From Hyphomicrobiaceae bacterium (GTDB taxonomy: Bacteria; Pseudomonadota; Alphaproteobacteria; Rhizobiales; Hyphomicrobiaceae), in contig JACKJH010000002.1 in NCBI GenBank assembly GCA_020638055.1, positions 62,001 through 126,000 of the forward strand: a DNA stretch of 64,000 nt, given 5' to 3'. The notes beneath the pieces were generated by a model. The model saw only the letters and a program-made list of their open reading frames with translations. It searched no databases and was not told the origin of the DNA. Below, one piece after another: positions 43,703 to 52,858 of the stretch. Position numbers and translations under genes: made by a program. Each line of letters opens with the position of its first letter. Position 1 is the first letter of the stretch.

Positions 43703-45631
43703 ATGCTGTATCGAGTCAGAGAAAACCATCGTCAACGCTTCAGCCGGCCCGATTGCGAGCCATCGTTTCCCATTCGCTTCATAGAGGAAGTGAGCGGAGC
43801 ACCAACGCGCGACAAACTTTTGGAAGTGATCTCACGATGGCTATCACGCATGTTTCCCGCCAACCGCGCAAGCCTGTCATTGCTCCATGACGAAAACAAC
43901 CTCACGGTTGTCGTGTTCAACGGAAACGATGCTATTCCGCTCGGCAGCACACTACCAATCGCCGCGACAGCGACTGGCCAAGCTTTCAAGCACCAGGAAA
44001 TCTGGATTGTCTCGGATACGCGAACTGACGCGCCGGATATGGTTGATCTCCAGATGCTCGCCAGTAAGGGTCTTTACGCATCGATAAATGTGCCGCTGAT
44101 AATGTCGGGCAAGTGTCTTGGCTGCCTCAATCTCGCACATCACGACTGCAACACGTTTGACAACCCTGACGTTCCGAAATTGCGCGCGTTGGCATTCTGG
44201 ATCGCATCCCAACTCAGCCACTACGAGAGCGTGCGAATAATTTCCGATGCCATGCATCGCGCCCGGTGCAGCCAGGAAAAAGTTGACCGGTTAGCCAAAT
44301 ATGATTGCCTCACTGGGCTTTTGAACCGACATCAATTCAAGTCAGAGTTGACGAAGCGCATTTCAGACGCACCCAAGGGGCATGAGTTCAGCCTGCTTTA
44401 CGTCGACCTCGATGGCTTCAAGGCGGTGAACGATACGTTCGGCCACCAAGCCGGTGATGAGCTTTTAAAATTAACAGCAAAACGCATCACCGAGAATGTG
44501 CGCTCCGGCGACCTCGTAGCCCGGTTGGGCGGCGACGAATTCGCGATAGCCGTTGGCCCGATGGCTTCGGGCTCTCACGATATCGCAAGTGAAATGGGTG
44601 AAAGACTCGTTGAGGCCATTGGCAAGGCCTTCGAGTTTGACAGTCATATGGCATTCGTTTCTGCCAGTATCGGCGTACGCGTTGCTCAAACTTACGATGC
44701 AGATCTTGCCATAATACAACGTGAGGCCGATCTGGCTCTCTATCAAGTCAAACACAAGGGCGGGAGCAATGTCCGCTTTTTCGATGAAAAAATAGGAGAC
44801 GATGTCCGTCGCGAAGCAGAACTTGCAAATGATCTACTTCTCGCGATCGAAAAACATCAGTTCGACGTCCATTACCAACCAATCGTCGATGCAAAGACGA
44901 ATATGATCGTTTCATGCGAGGCACTCGCAAGATGGCACCATCCTCAGCATGGAATGATACCGCCACACCGGTTCATTTCGATGGCGGAGTCCTCCTCCTA
45001 CATCGCCGTGCTTGGCGACTGGGTGCTGCATACGGCATGCAATGAGGCGGCAAACTGGCCATCACATATCTCGGTGTCGGTAAATGTTTCCCCAAAACAG
45101 TTTTTGATCGGCGACTTCGTCAAACAGGTCTCCAACACACTCCGTGACAGCGGGCTGGAGCCGGGCCGGCTTCAACTGGAAATTACCGAAACGGTGGTGC
45201 TTAACGAAACCAGTGAAACAGTCGATGCGCTCAAACGCCTGCTGGATATGGGTGTGCGTATCGTCCTTGATGATTTTGGCAGCGGTTACGCCTCCTTCAA
45301 CTACCTCAAACAGTTTCAGTTTAAGAAGCTGAAGATCGACAAATCCCTCATCGATACCCTGGGCGAAGATGAGAAAACATTTGCGATCATCGAAGCCGTC
45401 GTGAAAGTTGCAGACGCGTTGTCGATCGAAATCACTGCTGAGGGCGTCGAAACTGCCAAGCAACGCCACCACTTATGTCGGCTCGGCTGCAATGAACTTC
45501 AAGGGTATTTGTTTTCCAAACCTCTAAACGGGCCTGACGTCCGCAAGTTGCTGTGCGTTCCCAAAACAAGCAAACAGCCCCCTCCTTTACCGGGCAAGGA
45601 TACGATCATGTTGTCGGGCAACGCACTATAG
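43703..45631 (+). CDS. GAF-GGDEF-EAL cyclic-di-GMP regulator
   Basis: The 642-residue cytoplasmic protein has a GAF sensor (about residues 22-190), a diguanylate cyclase domain with GGDEF at 276-280, and a phosphodiesterase domain with EAL at 406-408, ITETVVL, DDFGSGYASF, AEGVET and GYLFSKP. An RSGD (267-270) five residues before GGDEF fits the product-inhibition I-site. Both catalytic motifs are intact, so it could make or break c-di-GMP, with the GAF domain selecting. No ligand is known. Its ribosome site is weak and its start therefore uncertain. It is followed by the rpsD terminator of the opposite strand. Confidence 0.92.
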   Translation: MLYRVRENHRQRFSRPDCEPSFPIRFIEEVSGAPTRDKLLEVISRWLSRMFPANRASLSLLHDENNLTVVVFNGNDAIPLGSTLPIAATATGQAFKHQEIWIVSDTRTDAPDMVDLQMLASKGLYASINVPLIMSGKCLGCLNLAHHDCNTFDNPDVPKLRALAFWIASQLSHYESVRIISDAMHRARCSQEKVDRLAKYDCLTGLLNRHQFKSELTKRISDAPKGHEFSLLYVDLDGFKAVNDTFGHQAGDELLKLTAKRITENVRSGDLVARLGGDEFAIAVGPMASGSHDIASEMGERLVEAIGKAFEFDSHMAFVSASIGVRVAQTYDADLAIIQREADLALYQVKHKGGSNVRFFDEKIGDDVRREAELANDLLLAIEKHQFDVHYQPIVDAKTNMIVSCEALARWHHPQHGMIPPHRFISMAESSSYIAVLGDWVLHTACNEAANWPSHISVSVNVSPKQFLIGDFVKQVSNTLRDSGLEPGRLQLEITETVVLNETSETVDALKRLLDMGVRIVLDDFGSGYASFNYLKQFQFKKLKIDKSLIDTLGEDEKTFAIIEAVVKVADALSIEITAEGVETAKQRHHLCRLGCNELQGYLFSKPLNGPDVRKLLCVPKTSKQPPPLPGKDTIMLSGNAL

Positions 45632-45651
45632 CCAAAGCCGTTTCAACAAAC

Positions 45652-45680
45652 AAAAACGGCCGGGCATTGCCGCCCGGCCG
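45652..45680 (-). terminator. Rho-independent terminator of rpsD
   Basis: CGGCCGGGC (45657-45665) pairs perfectly with GCCCGGCCG (45672-45680). On the minus strand it runs into TTTTTG, so it ends rpsD; it may also act on the plus strand. Confidence 0.8.
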
Positions 45681-45708
45681 CTATGAATAGAAAAGCCCGA
45701 TACAAGCT

Positions 45709-46326
45709 TCAGCGCGAATAGAACTCGACCACCAGGTTGGGTTCCATATGAACCGGGTATGGCACGTCGGAAAGAACGGGAATACGGGTCAATTGCGCGG
45801 TCATTTTTGAGTGATCGGCTTCGATGTAGTCGGGAACATCGCGTTCCGCCGAGCCTGTCGCCTCCATCACATGCGGCAGTTCACGTGCCTTCTCGCGAAC
45901 CTCAACGACATCGCCCACACGCACGCGATAGCTAGGAATTGTAACGCGCCGGCCGTTGACCTTGACATGGCCGTGGCTGACGAACTGGCGGGCGGCAAAT
46001 ACGGTCGGCACAAACTTCGCCCGATAGACAAGTGCATCAAGGCGGCGCTCCAGCAGACCGATGATGTGCTCCGATGTAGAGCCCTTCAACCGGGTCGCCT
46101 CATCGTAGATTTTGCGGAACTGCCGCTCGGTTATCGAACCATAATAACCCTTGAGCTTCTGCTTTGCCTTGAGCTGTTGGCCATAGTCAGAAGTCTTGCC
46201 CATGCGCCGCTCGCCATGCTGGCCTGGACGGCTTTCACGTTTGTTGAGCGGGCTCTTTGGGCGGCCCCAGATATTTTCTCCAAGGCGGCGGTCGATTTTG
46301 TGCTTGGCGCGAATGCGCTTGGTCAT
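45709..46326 (-). CDS. rpsD: 30S ribosomal protein S4
   Basis: The 205-residue product begins MTKRIRAKHKIDRRLGENIW, and has KSPLNKRESRPGQHGERR, KGYYGSITERQFRKIY and the S4 RNA-binding fold (RLDALVYRAKFVPTVFAARQ, HGHVKVNGRRVTIPSYRV). S4 starts assembly of the 30S body. I took the ATG at 46326 (GGAG 8 bases upstream) and not the longer open frame to 46422, whose extra residues are unlike S4. It stands alone, unlike enteric rpsD in the alpha operon, but as in other Rhizobiales. Confidence 0.96.
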   Translation of the reverse strand: MTKRIRAKHKIDRRLGENIWGRPKSPLNKRESRPGQHGERRMGKTSDYGQQLKAKQKLKGYYGSITERQFRKIYDEATRLKGSTSEHIIGLLERRLDALVYRAKFVPTVFAARQFVSHGHVKVNGRRVTIPSYRVRVGDVVEVREKARELPHVMEATGSAERDVPDYIEADHSKMTAQLTRIPVLSDVPYPVHMEPNLVVEFYSR

Positions 46327-46494
46327 GTCTGGCACTCCAGCAAAAGTTACAATACCTGCTGACCAGGTGCGACATTGCCACTGGCCGTTCAGGGCTAGGA
46401 GCGCCCCCTCCTCTGCCCGCACAAAGCTCCATCGAGCTCAAATCCGGACTGACAGGCCCCGGGTGTTTCCGTCCCGGCGCCACGGGTGCGCAAC

Positions 46495-46518
46495 AAAACG
46501 CGGGCCCGAAGGCCCGCG
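46495..46518 (-). terminator. Rho-independent terminator of the 46580 gene
   Basis: CGCGGGCC (46499-46506) pairs with GGCCCGCG (46511-46518) around a CGAA loop; on the minus strand TTTTGTT follows. Confidence 0.75.
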
Positions 46519-46579
46519 AAAGATGGGTTGAAATAACCGTGCGTGGCGCCGCCGTCAACATGAAAGCGCCTGAAAACGC

Positions 46580-47224
46580 CTATTTCTTTTGCGCAGGCTC
46601 GGTTTTCACATCGGCTGCGGTCTTGGCGTCAGGCGCACCTGGCATCTCCATGGCCGTGGAAATGGGCGGCCCCTTGGACACATAATCGGCGATCACCTGG
46701 GCAACTTTTTCCTTGTATTCGGGCGCACAGGTCTGAACCGGCGACTTGCGTTCCTCAACAACGACCTGCTTGTCTCCCTGCTTTTCGACGAGTTTGATCT
46801 TGCCCGTCAAAAGCATGACCGTCGTCAGATGAAGCTGGTTGATGTAGATCATCTGCTGTTCAGACCACTTCTTCTTGTCGCTTTCCCGCTGCATCAGTGA
46901 GCGGTAATTGGCGACCTGGGCCTGCGACAGATCACAAACCTGGGCGTGCGCCGAGATGCGACCGACACGGATCACTTCACGTGCGACGTCGACAGGCACC
47001 AACACCTCATTTTTCTTTTTCTTATCGACCTGGACGATTTCACCGTTTGGTTTGGTGAACTGGGCCGGCACCAGCGACCAGGCGTATTCCATGAAAGTCT
47101 TGACCGACTTTTCACTAAGCTGCTTGTTTTCGGCGTAGCTGGGCTGGGCCGACATGAGAACCATAGCCGCCATCATGACCAGCAAAACTCCAGAACCAGC
47201 CGCCTTTGCCCCCGTTTTCGACAT
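46580..47224 (-). CDS. Periplasmic protein of unknown function
   Basis: The 214-residue product has a signal peptide (VLLVMMAAMVLMSAQPSYA) followed by a Lys-rich, mostly helical domain: SEKSVKTFMEYAWSLVPAQF, PVDVAREVIRVGRISAHAQV, a Cys in VCDLSQAQVANYRSLM, IYINQLHLTTVMLLTGKIKL and a second Cys in SPVQTCAPEYKEKVAQVIAD. Two conserved-looking cysteines could form a disulphide. I do not recognise a family. GGAGAAGCGGAAC precedes the ATG at 47224; the upstream frame to 47356 is rejected. It ends in a Pro/Ala/Lys tail. Confidence 0.75.
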   Translation of the reverse strand: MSKTGAKAAGSGVLLVMMAAMVLMSAQPSYAENKQLSEKSVKTFMEYAWSLVPAQFTKPNGEIVQVDKKKKNEVLVPVDVAREVIRVGRISAHAQVCDLSQAQVANYRSLMQRESDKKKWSEQQMIYINQLHLTTVMLLTGKIKLVEKQGDKQVVVEERKSPVQTCAPEYKEKVAQVIADYVSKGPPISTAMEMPGAPDAKTAADVKTEPAQKK

Positions 47225-47419
47225 GTTCCGCTTCTCCGTATTCCATAATCGGATCGGCTCCGGCAATCTCCGGCCCTCTCCGTCTGGGTTGTTTAACGAA
47301 TTCCAGACACCAAGACAGGACCAAGTCGCCGCTCTTCCACAGGCGCGATCCGCCACACACCATCGGACCGCATCGCTCGGCTGAAAAGGTGTCGCGAATA
47401 TGGCGGCCCATGTGGACGA

Positions 47420-48781
47420 TTACGTTGAGTTGCCTGTCCCACGCACTAATGTTGCAATAATACCACGCAGAGTCCGGACTTCCTGCGCCGTCAAGCCAGC
47501 GCGAAGAAACATCGATCGTAAATTTCGCACCGTAACGTGGCGGCGTTCGGGCGGTGTAAAAAAATCCCGGGCTGCGAGTTCTCGCTCAATATGCTCAAAA
47601 AATCGTTCTATATCAGAATGTTTTGCTGGCACGTCGTGACCCAGATGCAGGCCTGAAGAAATACGCCGGTCATTCACCGTCTTGCGGCCCAATGTTGCCC
47701 CCTCTCCTGACCTCAGCCAGGCGTAGCCCTGCAACAAAACAGCCTGGGCCAAATTGAGCGAAGCAAACTTGGCATTGACCGGAATCATAACCACGCCATC
47801 GCAGTCGGCGACCTCGTGCGTCTCCAACCCGTTACGTTCCCGACCAAACAGCATGCCGCAGCGCTGTCCACCTTCGGTACGCTGGCGCATTTCGGCAGCG
47901 GCTTGTTCGGGGGTCATTATCGGTTTTCTCAGGTCGCGCTGGCGTGCTGTGGTTGCAACGACAAAATTGAGATCTGCAATCGCAGACGAGAGGTTTTCAT
48001 GCAAACCAGCACCGTCAACGATTGCCGCGGCTCCCGAGGCAACTGCGCGGGCTTTCTCTGAGGGCCAGCCATCACGCGGGTTGATCACCCGCATCTCATC
48101 CAGTCCGAAGTTCGCCATGGCCCGCGCCACCATGCCGATGTTCTCGGCAATTTGCGGTTCCATCAAAATAACAGCCGGTCCTTCGTCTTGCGCCAGCACC
48201 CCATCCATCAACGTTTCAGTGGTACGCAAACCATAGCGTACCTTGCGTAGGACGCGCCGCGCCCAGAACCAGTACTCCTCTCCCATGTAGGTCCGCGCCA
48301 GATGATCGAGAGAAGCGACGCGTTCGGTCGACCCCACGCCGCCGCAGACCCGTAGCGGGCTGATGTCCGCGCGGATTTCGCCGCGACGGCTGCAATAATC
48401 ATCCAATGAAGTGATCCCGGCGAGTTGCGTGGCACGTCGACACCCCGCGCAGGCTGCATCATCGGTTTCGCAACGCCGCTCTGCGCAATAAATCAAAAAT
48501 TGTTCAAGATCATCGCGGGTAAGGCCGGCAGGCGTTCCCGGACCAAGCACACTATCGATACCATCCTCATGTGCGCGATGTACGAGGCTGGCCAGGCTTC
48601 GGGCTGCCGAAACCTTGCAACCCGCATCATCTGTTTGCACCATTGGTGTAGGCGAAGCCGGATTAGCCTGCCTGTCAATTTCGATAAAGGTACGCACCTT
48701 GGTATCAGTCCCTGAGCCGGTTAAGACGTCGGCAAAAGACCATGCCCGCCTGTAACGAGCAAGATCCCGCGAATGTCCCAC
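47420..48781 (-). CDS. TrmJ-like SPOUT tRNA/rRNA methyltransferase with extra Cys-containing N-terminal domain
   Basis: Residues ~200-450 are a TrmJ-type SpoU (SPOUT) methyltransferase: PAVILMEPQIAENIGMVARA with MANFGL, LFGRERNGLETHEVADCD and IPVNAKFASLNLAQAVLLQG, which binds SAM by the knot. TrmJ makes 2'-O-methyl at position 32 of some tRNAs. The first ~195 residues are not part of known TrmJ: they carry cysteines at about 99, 104, 111, 114, 130 and 146 (LIYCAERRC...CAGC), a possible metal site, and a conserved-looking EEYWFWARRVLRKVRYG. No separate start with a ribosome site is seen at the domain border (Met at ~192), so I read it as one fused protein. Alternatives: two genes joined by a sequence error, or a true start at a later Met. 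Confidence 0.8.
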   Translation of the reverse strand: MGHSRDLARYRRAWSFADVLTGSGTDTKVRTFIEIDRQANPASPTPMVQTDDAGCKVSAARSLASLVHRAHEDGIDSVLGPGTPAGLTRDDLEQFLIYCAERRCETDDAACAGCRRATQLAGITSLDDYCSRRGEIRADISPLRVCGGVGSTERVASLDHLARTYMGEEYWFWARRVLRKVRYGLRTTETLMDGVLAQDEGPAVILMEPQIAENIGMVARAMANFGLDEMRVINPRDGWPSEKARAVASGAAAIVDGAGLHENLSSAIADLNFVVATTARQRDLRKPIMTPEQAAAEMRQRTEGGQRCGMLFGRERNGLETHEVADCDGVVMIPVNAKFASLNLAQAVLLQGYAWLRSGEGATLGRKTVNDRRISSGLHLGHDVPAKHSDIERFFEHIERELAARDFFTPPERRHVTVRNLRSMFLRAGLTAQEVRTLRGIIATLVRGTGNST

Positions 48782-48967
48782 CGGCCGCGATGCTACCCCA
48801 TCACCGGCAAGGCCCGCGCCTCATCCCTTCCGCCGACTTGTTGCATCGCAGTAACCCCGATATGGTGCCGCGGAATTGAACAGTACCTGGCGCACTTATC
48901 GGAGCTGAAACAGGCCCCGCCCTGGCGCCGCTAAAGACTTTTCACTGACAAACCGAGGTTGAAACGT

Positions 48968-50185
48968 ATGAAAAAGATCAAGGTGGAAGGCACCGTCGTG
49001 GAGATGGATGGCGACGAGATGACCCGCATCATCTGGCAGTTCATCAAGGACAAGCTGATCCACCCCTACCTCGATATCAATCTTGACTACTACGACCTTG
49101 GAATTGAGAGCAGGGACAAGACCAACGACCAGATCACCATCGACGCGGCAAATGCCACCAAGAAGCACGGTGTGGCCGTCAAATGCGCAACGATTACACC
49201 CGACGAAGCACGCGTTGCAGAGTTTGGCCTCAAGGACATGTGGAAGAGCCCCAACGGCACCATCCGCAACATCCTGGGCGGGGTCATCTTCCGCGAACCC
49301 ATCATTTGCAAGAACGTGCCGCGCCTTGTACCGGGTTGGACGCAACCAATCATCGTTGGCCGTCACGCATTCGGAGATCAATACCGCGCCACCGACATGA
49401 AGTTTCCCGGCAAGGGCACACTGACCATGAAGTTCGTTGGCGAAGACGGCGAGGTCATCGAAAGGGAGGTCTACAAGTCGCCTGGCGCCGGCGTTGCCAT
49501 GGCAATGTACAATCTGGACGATTCAATACGCGACTTTGCACGTGCATCGTTGAATTACGGCATGCAGCGCGGCTATCCCGTCTACCTGTCGACCAAGAAC
49601 ACCATCTTGAAAGTCTATGACGGCCGCTTCAAGGATATCTTTCAGGAGGTCTACGATAGCGAGTTCAAGTCCGAATTCGAAAAGCGCAAGATCACTTATG
49701 AGCACCGCCTTATCGACGACATGGTTGCCTCCGCATTGAAGTGGTCTGGTGGGTATGTCTGGGCCTGCAAGAACTACGACGGAGACGTCCAGTCCGACAC
49801 CGTCGCACAGGGCTTTGGCTCATTGGGCCTGATGACATCCGTTCTGATGACGCCCGACGGCAAGACTGTGGAGGCCGAAGCCGCTCATGGCACGGTCACA
49901 CGCCACTACCGCCAGCACCAGAAGGGAGAGGAAACCTCGACCAACTCGATCGCGTCCATCTTTGCCTGGACCCGCGGCTTGGCGCATCGTGCAAAGCTCG
50001 ATGGCAATGACGATCTCAAGAAGTTTGCCGACACGCTCGAAAAGGTCTGCATCGACACCGTTGAGTCCGGTCACATGACAAAGGACCTGGCGCTTCTTGT
50101 TGGCGCGGATCAGAAGTGGCTATCGACCACCGGGTTCCTCGACAAGGTTGATGAGAACCTCAAAAAGGCGATGGGCGCGGCTTGA
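48968..50185 (+). CDS. icd: Isocitrate dehydrogenase (NADP)
   Basis: It oxidises isocitrate to 2-oxoglutarate in the TCA cycle. The 405-residue product is the eukaryote-like (class II) type usual in alphaproteobacteria: GTVVEMDGDEMTRIIWQFIK, KSPNGTIRNILGGVIFREPI, GRHAFGDQYRATD, and EAAHGTVTRHYRQHQKGEET with TSTNSIASIFAWTRGL. CGAGG lies 9 bases before the ATG at 48968; a TTG at 48959 in the same frame is less likely. It is transcribed alone and has a strong terminator. Confidence 0.97.
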   Translation: MKKIKVEGTVVEMDGDEMTRIIWQFIKDKLIHPYLDINLDYYDLGIESRDKTNDQITIDAANATKKHGVAVKCATITPDEARVAEFGLKDMWKSPNGTIRNILGGVIFREPIICKNVPRLVPGWTQPIIVGRHAFGDQYRATDMKFPGKGTLTMKFVGEDGEVIEREVYKSPGAGVAMAMYNLDDSIRDFARASLNYGMQRGYPVYLSTKNTILKVYDGRFKDIFQEVYDSEFKSEFEKRKITYEHRLIDDMVASALKWSGGYVWACKNYDGDVQSDTVAQGFGSLGLMTSVLMTPDGKTVEAEAAHGTVTRHYRQHQKGEETSTNSIASIFAWTRGLAHRAKLDGNDDLKKFADTLEKVCIDTVESGHMTKDLALLVGADQKWLSTTGFLDKVDENLKKAMGAA

Positions 50186-50279
50186 TTGCCGAGAACTTGA
50201 TGCCCTGCGGGCAACCACCATGATCTATTGAAACAGACCGGGTGGTTCAGCCTTCAGCACGCTGCGCAACATTTAAATG

Positions 50280-50318
50280 CACCCGGCTGTGAAAACGCAC
50301 AGTCGGGTGTTTTATTTT
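50280..50318 (+). terminator. Rho-independent terminator after icd
   Basis: CACCCG and CTGTG (50280-50290) pair with CACAG and CGGGTG (50298-50309), with one mismatch, followed by TTTTATTTT. Confidence 0.8.
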
Positions 50319-50699
50319 CACCGTAGGAAATTTTCACCCGACGAAATTGGTAGCGACAACAGAACCAGACATTGCGCCGGCATTGACCAACAAAGATCCC
50401 ACCGCGAACAACCGCGTGACTGCCTCTGTTCAGCCCTGAATTTCGTTGCGCGCAAAAGCATCATTTTTATTTCATCGATCTGCGAGGCAGCTTCGCACAT
50501 GCGCGAATTGCGCAAAAAATTCGGGCTTCGTCGCGCCAGAACGGCACATTCGAAACTGTTTTATTCTGATGATCCTAACTAACACCTCGATTAGGTTTGG
50601 CCTAGTCGATGACGTATGCGCGTGTCACGTATTGACTTCATAAATTCTCAAGAACTTCGGCATGTTTTCTTGGCTGTTTGTATATAAAGGCCAGGCACG
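50319..50699. other. Gap after icd (381 bp)
   Basis: No gene is supported. The AT-rich stretch at about 50610-50695, with TTGACT near 50632 and TATATAAAGG near 50682-50691, should hold the promoter of the next gene. Confidence 0.4.
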
Positions 50700-51959
50700 A
50701 TGCACACGCTCAAAAAAATCTCTGACAAGTCGGGCTCAATCCCAATGCTGCTTGGATTGCTGCTCCCCATTCTTGTGATGTTCGTTGGCTTGGCAATTGA
50801 CTATACCCGCGTCATCCGAGATCGAGAACACGCGCAAAAAGTGCTTGATGCATCTCTGCTTGCGGGCGCCGTGGCCTACCAAGGTGGTGCCACTTTTATC
50901 AAGGCAGAAAATACCGCTGAAGACTATCTCAATGCCAACAAGGCGTCTTCACGACCCTACAAGGCATCGTTCAAGTTCGATAAGGATCGCCTTAGCGGCA
51001 ACCTGAAATCATCGACAGCAACACCCGTCATGTCCGTTGCCGGCTTTCGCGAGATTGAATGGGATGTTACCGGTGAAGTTGGCTATTCGCTGCCGCCGGC
51101 CATAGACTACGCCCTGGCACTCGACATCTCCTCGTCGATGGAGGCTCGCGGCCACATGCCGGCCTTAAGGTCCGCACTTCAGGAATTTTCCCAAGCCGCG
51201 TTCGAGGGCGTCAAGACGGATGATGTATCCGCTACACTGGTGCCGTTCGCCAATGGCGTTTCTTTCCCCGAAAGGTATTCAAGGTGGGTTAACCCGGCCA
51301 AGGGCTTCATCTACACACGCGATTTCGTCGGCTGCTTTTTTCCTGAAGCAATTGGCGTCAAAGCGACCTTGAAAAGCAACTTGCCCGGGTCCTATCGCGC
51401 GGCGCCTGATCTCGTACAAGTTGCCCAGAATAATATTTTCTGCCCACGACCAGGGACACAAATCAGTTTTTATGCCGATAACGCATCCGACCTTGATGCT
51501 CGCATCAAGTCACTGGAAAGCTTCCAGGGCACAGCAACCGCTGATGGTCTTTCGTGGGCCTGGCGCACCCTTGAACCTTCATGGAGTTCCAAGTTTCAAG
51601 AAAGTTCGCAATGCCCACGGCCGCACGCTAAAGAGAACAAAAAGGTCATCGTGTTATTGACCGACGGTCTACCGTATTACCGGCCGTGGAACGAAAAAAA
51701 ACTAACCGATGCCAGGAAGGATGCACTCCGCCGGGATGCACTGAGGGAATTTGAAGCCGTATGTGAAGCGATCGCAGCCGACGGGCGTTTTGATCTCTAC
51801 ATGATTGGCTACGGCGATGCGATGACGCCCGAAGAGACGACTGCGCTCCAGGGGTGCACTGCGGGAGACGGTTCATTCGTCCGGGCTGACAAAGCAAACC
51901 TGGCACAGGTGTTCAAGGGTATTGCCCGAAAAACCGTGGCGATCGCTCTGCGGCGGTGA
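50700..51959 (+). CDS. TadG-like protein with a von Willebrand A domain
   Basis: The 419-residue product starts with a prepilin/Tad-like N-terminus: KSGSIPMLLGLLLPILVMFVGLAIDYTRVI, which gives a short cytoplasmic head and one membrane span, followed by the HAQKVLDASLLAGAVA helix of TadE/TadG proteins. A VWA domain follows, with the metal site YALALDISSSM (Asp-x-Ser-x-Ser) and VIVLLTDGLP. Such proteins take part in Flp/Tad pilus assembly or are pilus-independent adhesins. Other tad genes are not nearby, so it is an orphan. Confidence 0.82.
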   Translation: MHTLKKISDKSGSIPMLLGLLLPILVMFVGLAIDYTRVIRDREHAQKVLDASLLAGAVAYQGGATFIKAENTAEDYLNANKASSRPYKASFKFDKDRLSGNLKSSTATPVMSVAGFREIEWDVTGEVGYSLPPAIDYALALDISSSMEARGHMPALRSALQEFSQAAFEGVKTDDVSATLVPFANGVSFPERYSRWVNPAKGFIYTRDFVGCFFPEAIGVKATLKSNLPGSYRAAPDLVQVAQNNIFCPRPGTQISFYADNASDLDARIKSLESFQGTATADGLSWAWRTLEPSWSSKFQESSQCPRPHAKENKKVIVLLTDGLPYYRPWNEKKLTDARKDALRRDALREFEAVCEAIAADGRFDLYMIGYGDAMTPEETTALQGCTAGDGSFVRADKANLAQVFKGIARKTVAIALRR

Positions 51960-52160
51960 CCGGCCGGTAACCCAGTCATGGGCGCTGACACATGGCGCCC
52001 CCAACACGGAAAACTTTTCACTTGGTCAAGATTTGGCCGGGCTCTTGCTTTATCCGCACCCAATGCCACGCACAACCGGCCGCCAATGGCTATGGCCGCC
52101 TGTCGCAACAGGCTGGCTGCCATAATCAGTTAAGTTGATCTCTCTTTTTCCAAAAACTTC

Positions 52161-52748
52161 ATGAGCAAGAAGCCAAGGCCACCTGCTGACATTTTCGATC
52201 GTGCTTCGTTGATTGATGAAATTGAGCGCGGCAGCACATTCAAGTTTGTCTTCTTCTGGGGACACACTGGTTCTGCAAGCCACGTTGGCACGTTCGTTTT
52301 TAGCCAGTGGTGGCAGCCGGCAACCTTCACGCTTGAAGGCATCACATACGTGAGCGCGGAACATTACATGATGGCGGAAAAGGCACGCCTGTTCGGCGAT
52401 GATGCGGTTCGTGAGCAAGCCATCGCAGCAAAATCACCCGGCGCGGCCAAGGCACTGGGCCGGACCGTCGCGAACTTCGATCAGGCTACGTGGGAGCAGC
52501 ATCGTTTCGACATTGTCGTCAACGGTTCAATTGGCAAATTCGGCCAGAACGAGCCACTTAAAACCTACCTTTTGGAAACCGGCAACAAAGTGCTCGTGGA
52601 GGCTTCACCCAGAGACTGCATTTGGGGCGTGGGTCTGGGCAAGAACAATGAGAAAATCACCGATCCGCGCACTTGGCGGGGCCAGAACCTGCTTGGCTTC
52701 GCGCTTATGAAAGCACGTGCCGTTCTACGTGATCAAACTACGTCATAG
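52161..52748 (+). CDS. NADAR-domain (YbiA-like) N-glycosidase
   Basis: The 195-residue protein has the NADAR fold marks: FKFVFFWGH, FSQWWQPATFTLEGITYVSA with EHYMMAEKARLFGD, KFGQNEPLKTYLLETGNKVL and EASPRDCIWGVGLGKNN. Members such as E. coli YbiA/RibX hydrolyse toxic riboflavin-pathway intermediates, and others act on ADP-ribose. The Glu/Asp of the active site appear conserved. The ribosome site is weak. It is transcribed alone, convergent with gcd. Confidence 0.88.
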   Translation: MSKKPRPPADIFDRASLIDEIERGSTFKFVFFWGHTGSASHVGTFVFSQWWQPATFTLEGITYVSAEHYMMAEKARLFGDDAVREQAIAAKSPGAAKALGRTVANFDQATWEQHRFDIVVNGSIGKFGQNEPLKTYLLETGNKVLVEASPRDCIWGVGLGKNNEKITDPRTWRGQNLLGFALMKARAVLRDQTTS

Positions 52749-52858
52749 CGCTTCAGCAAGACTCAATCGAGCAACTCGTCACGGCCAATACAAAAAGCTG
52801 GGTGCATGGCGCAACCTAGCTGTTCTTGTTTGCCCACTCTGCGGCGTCTCGCCCAGAC

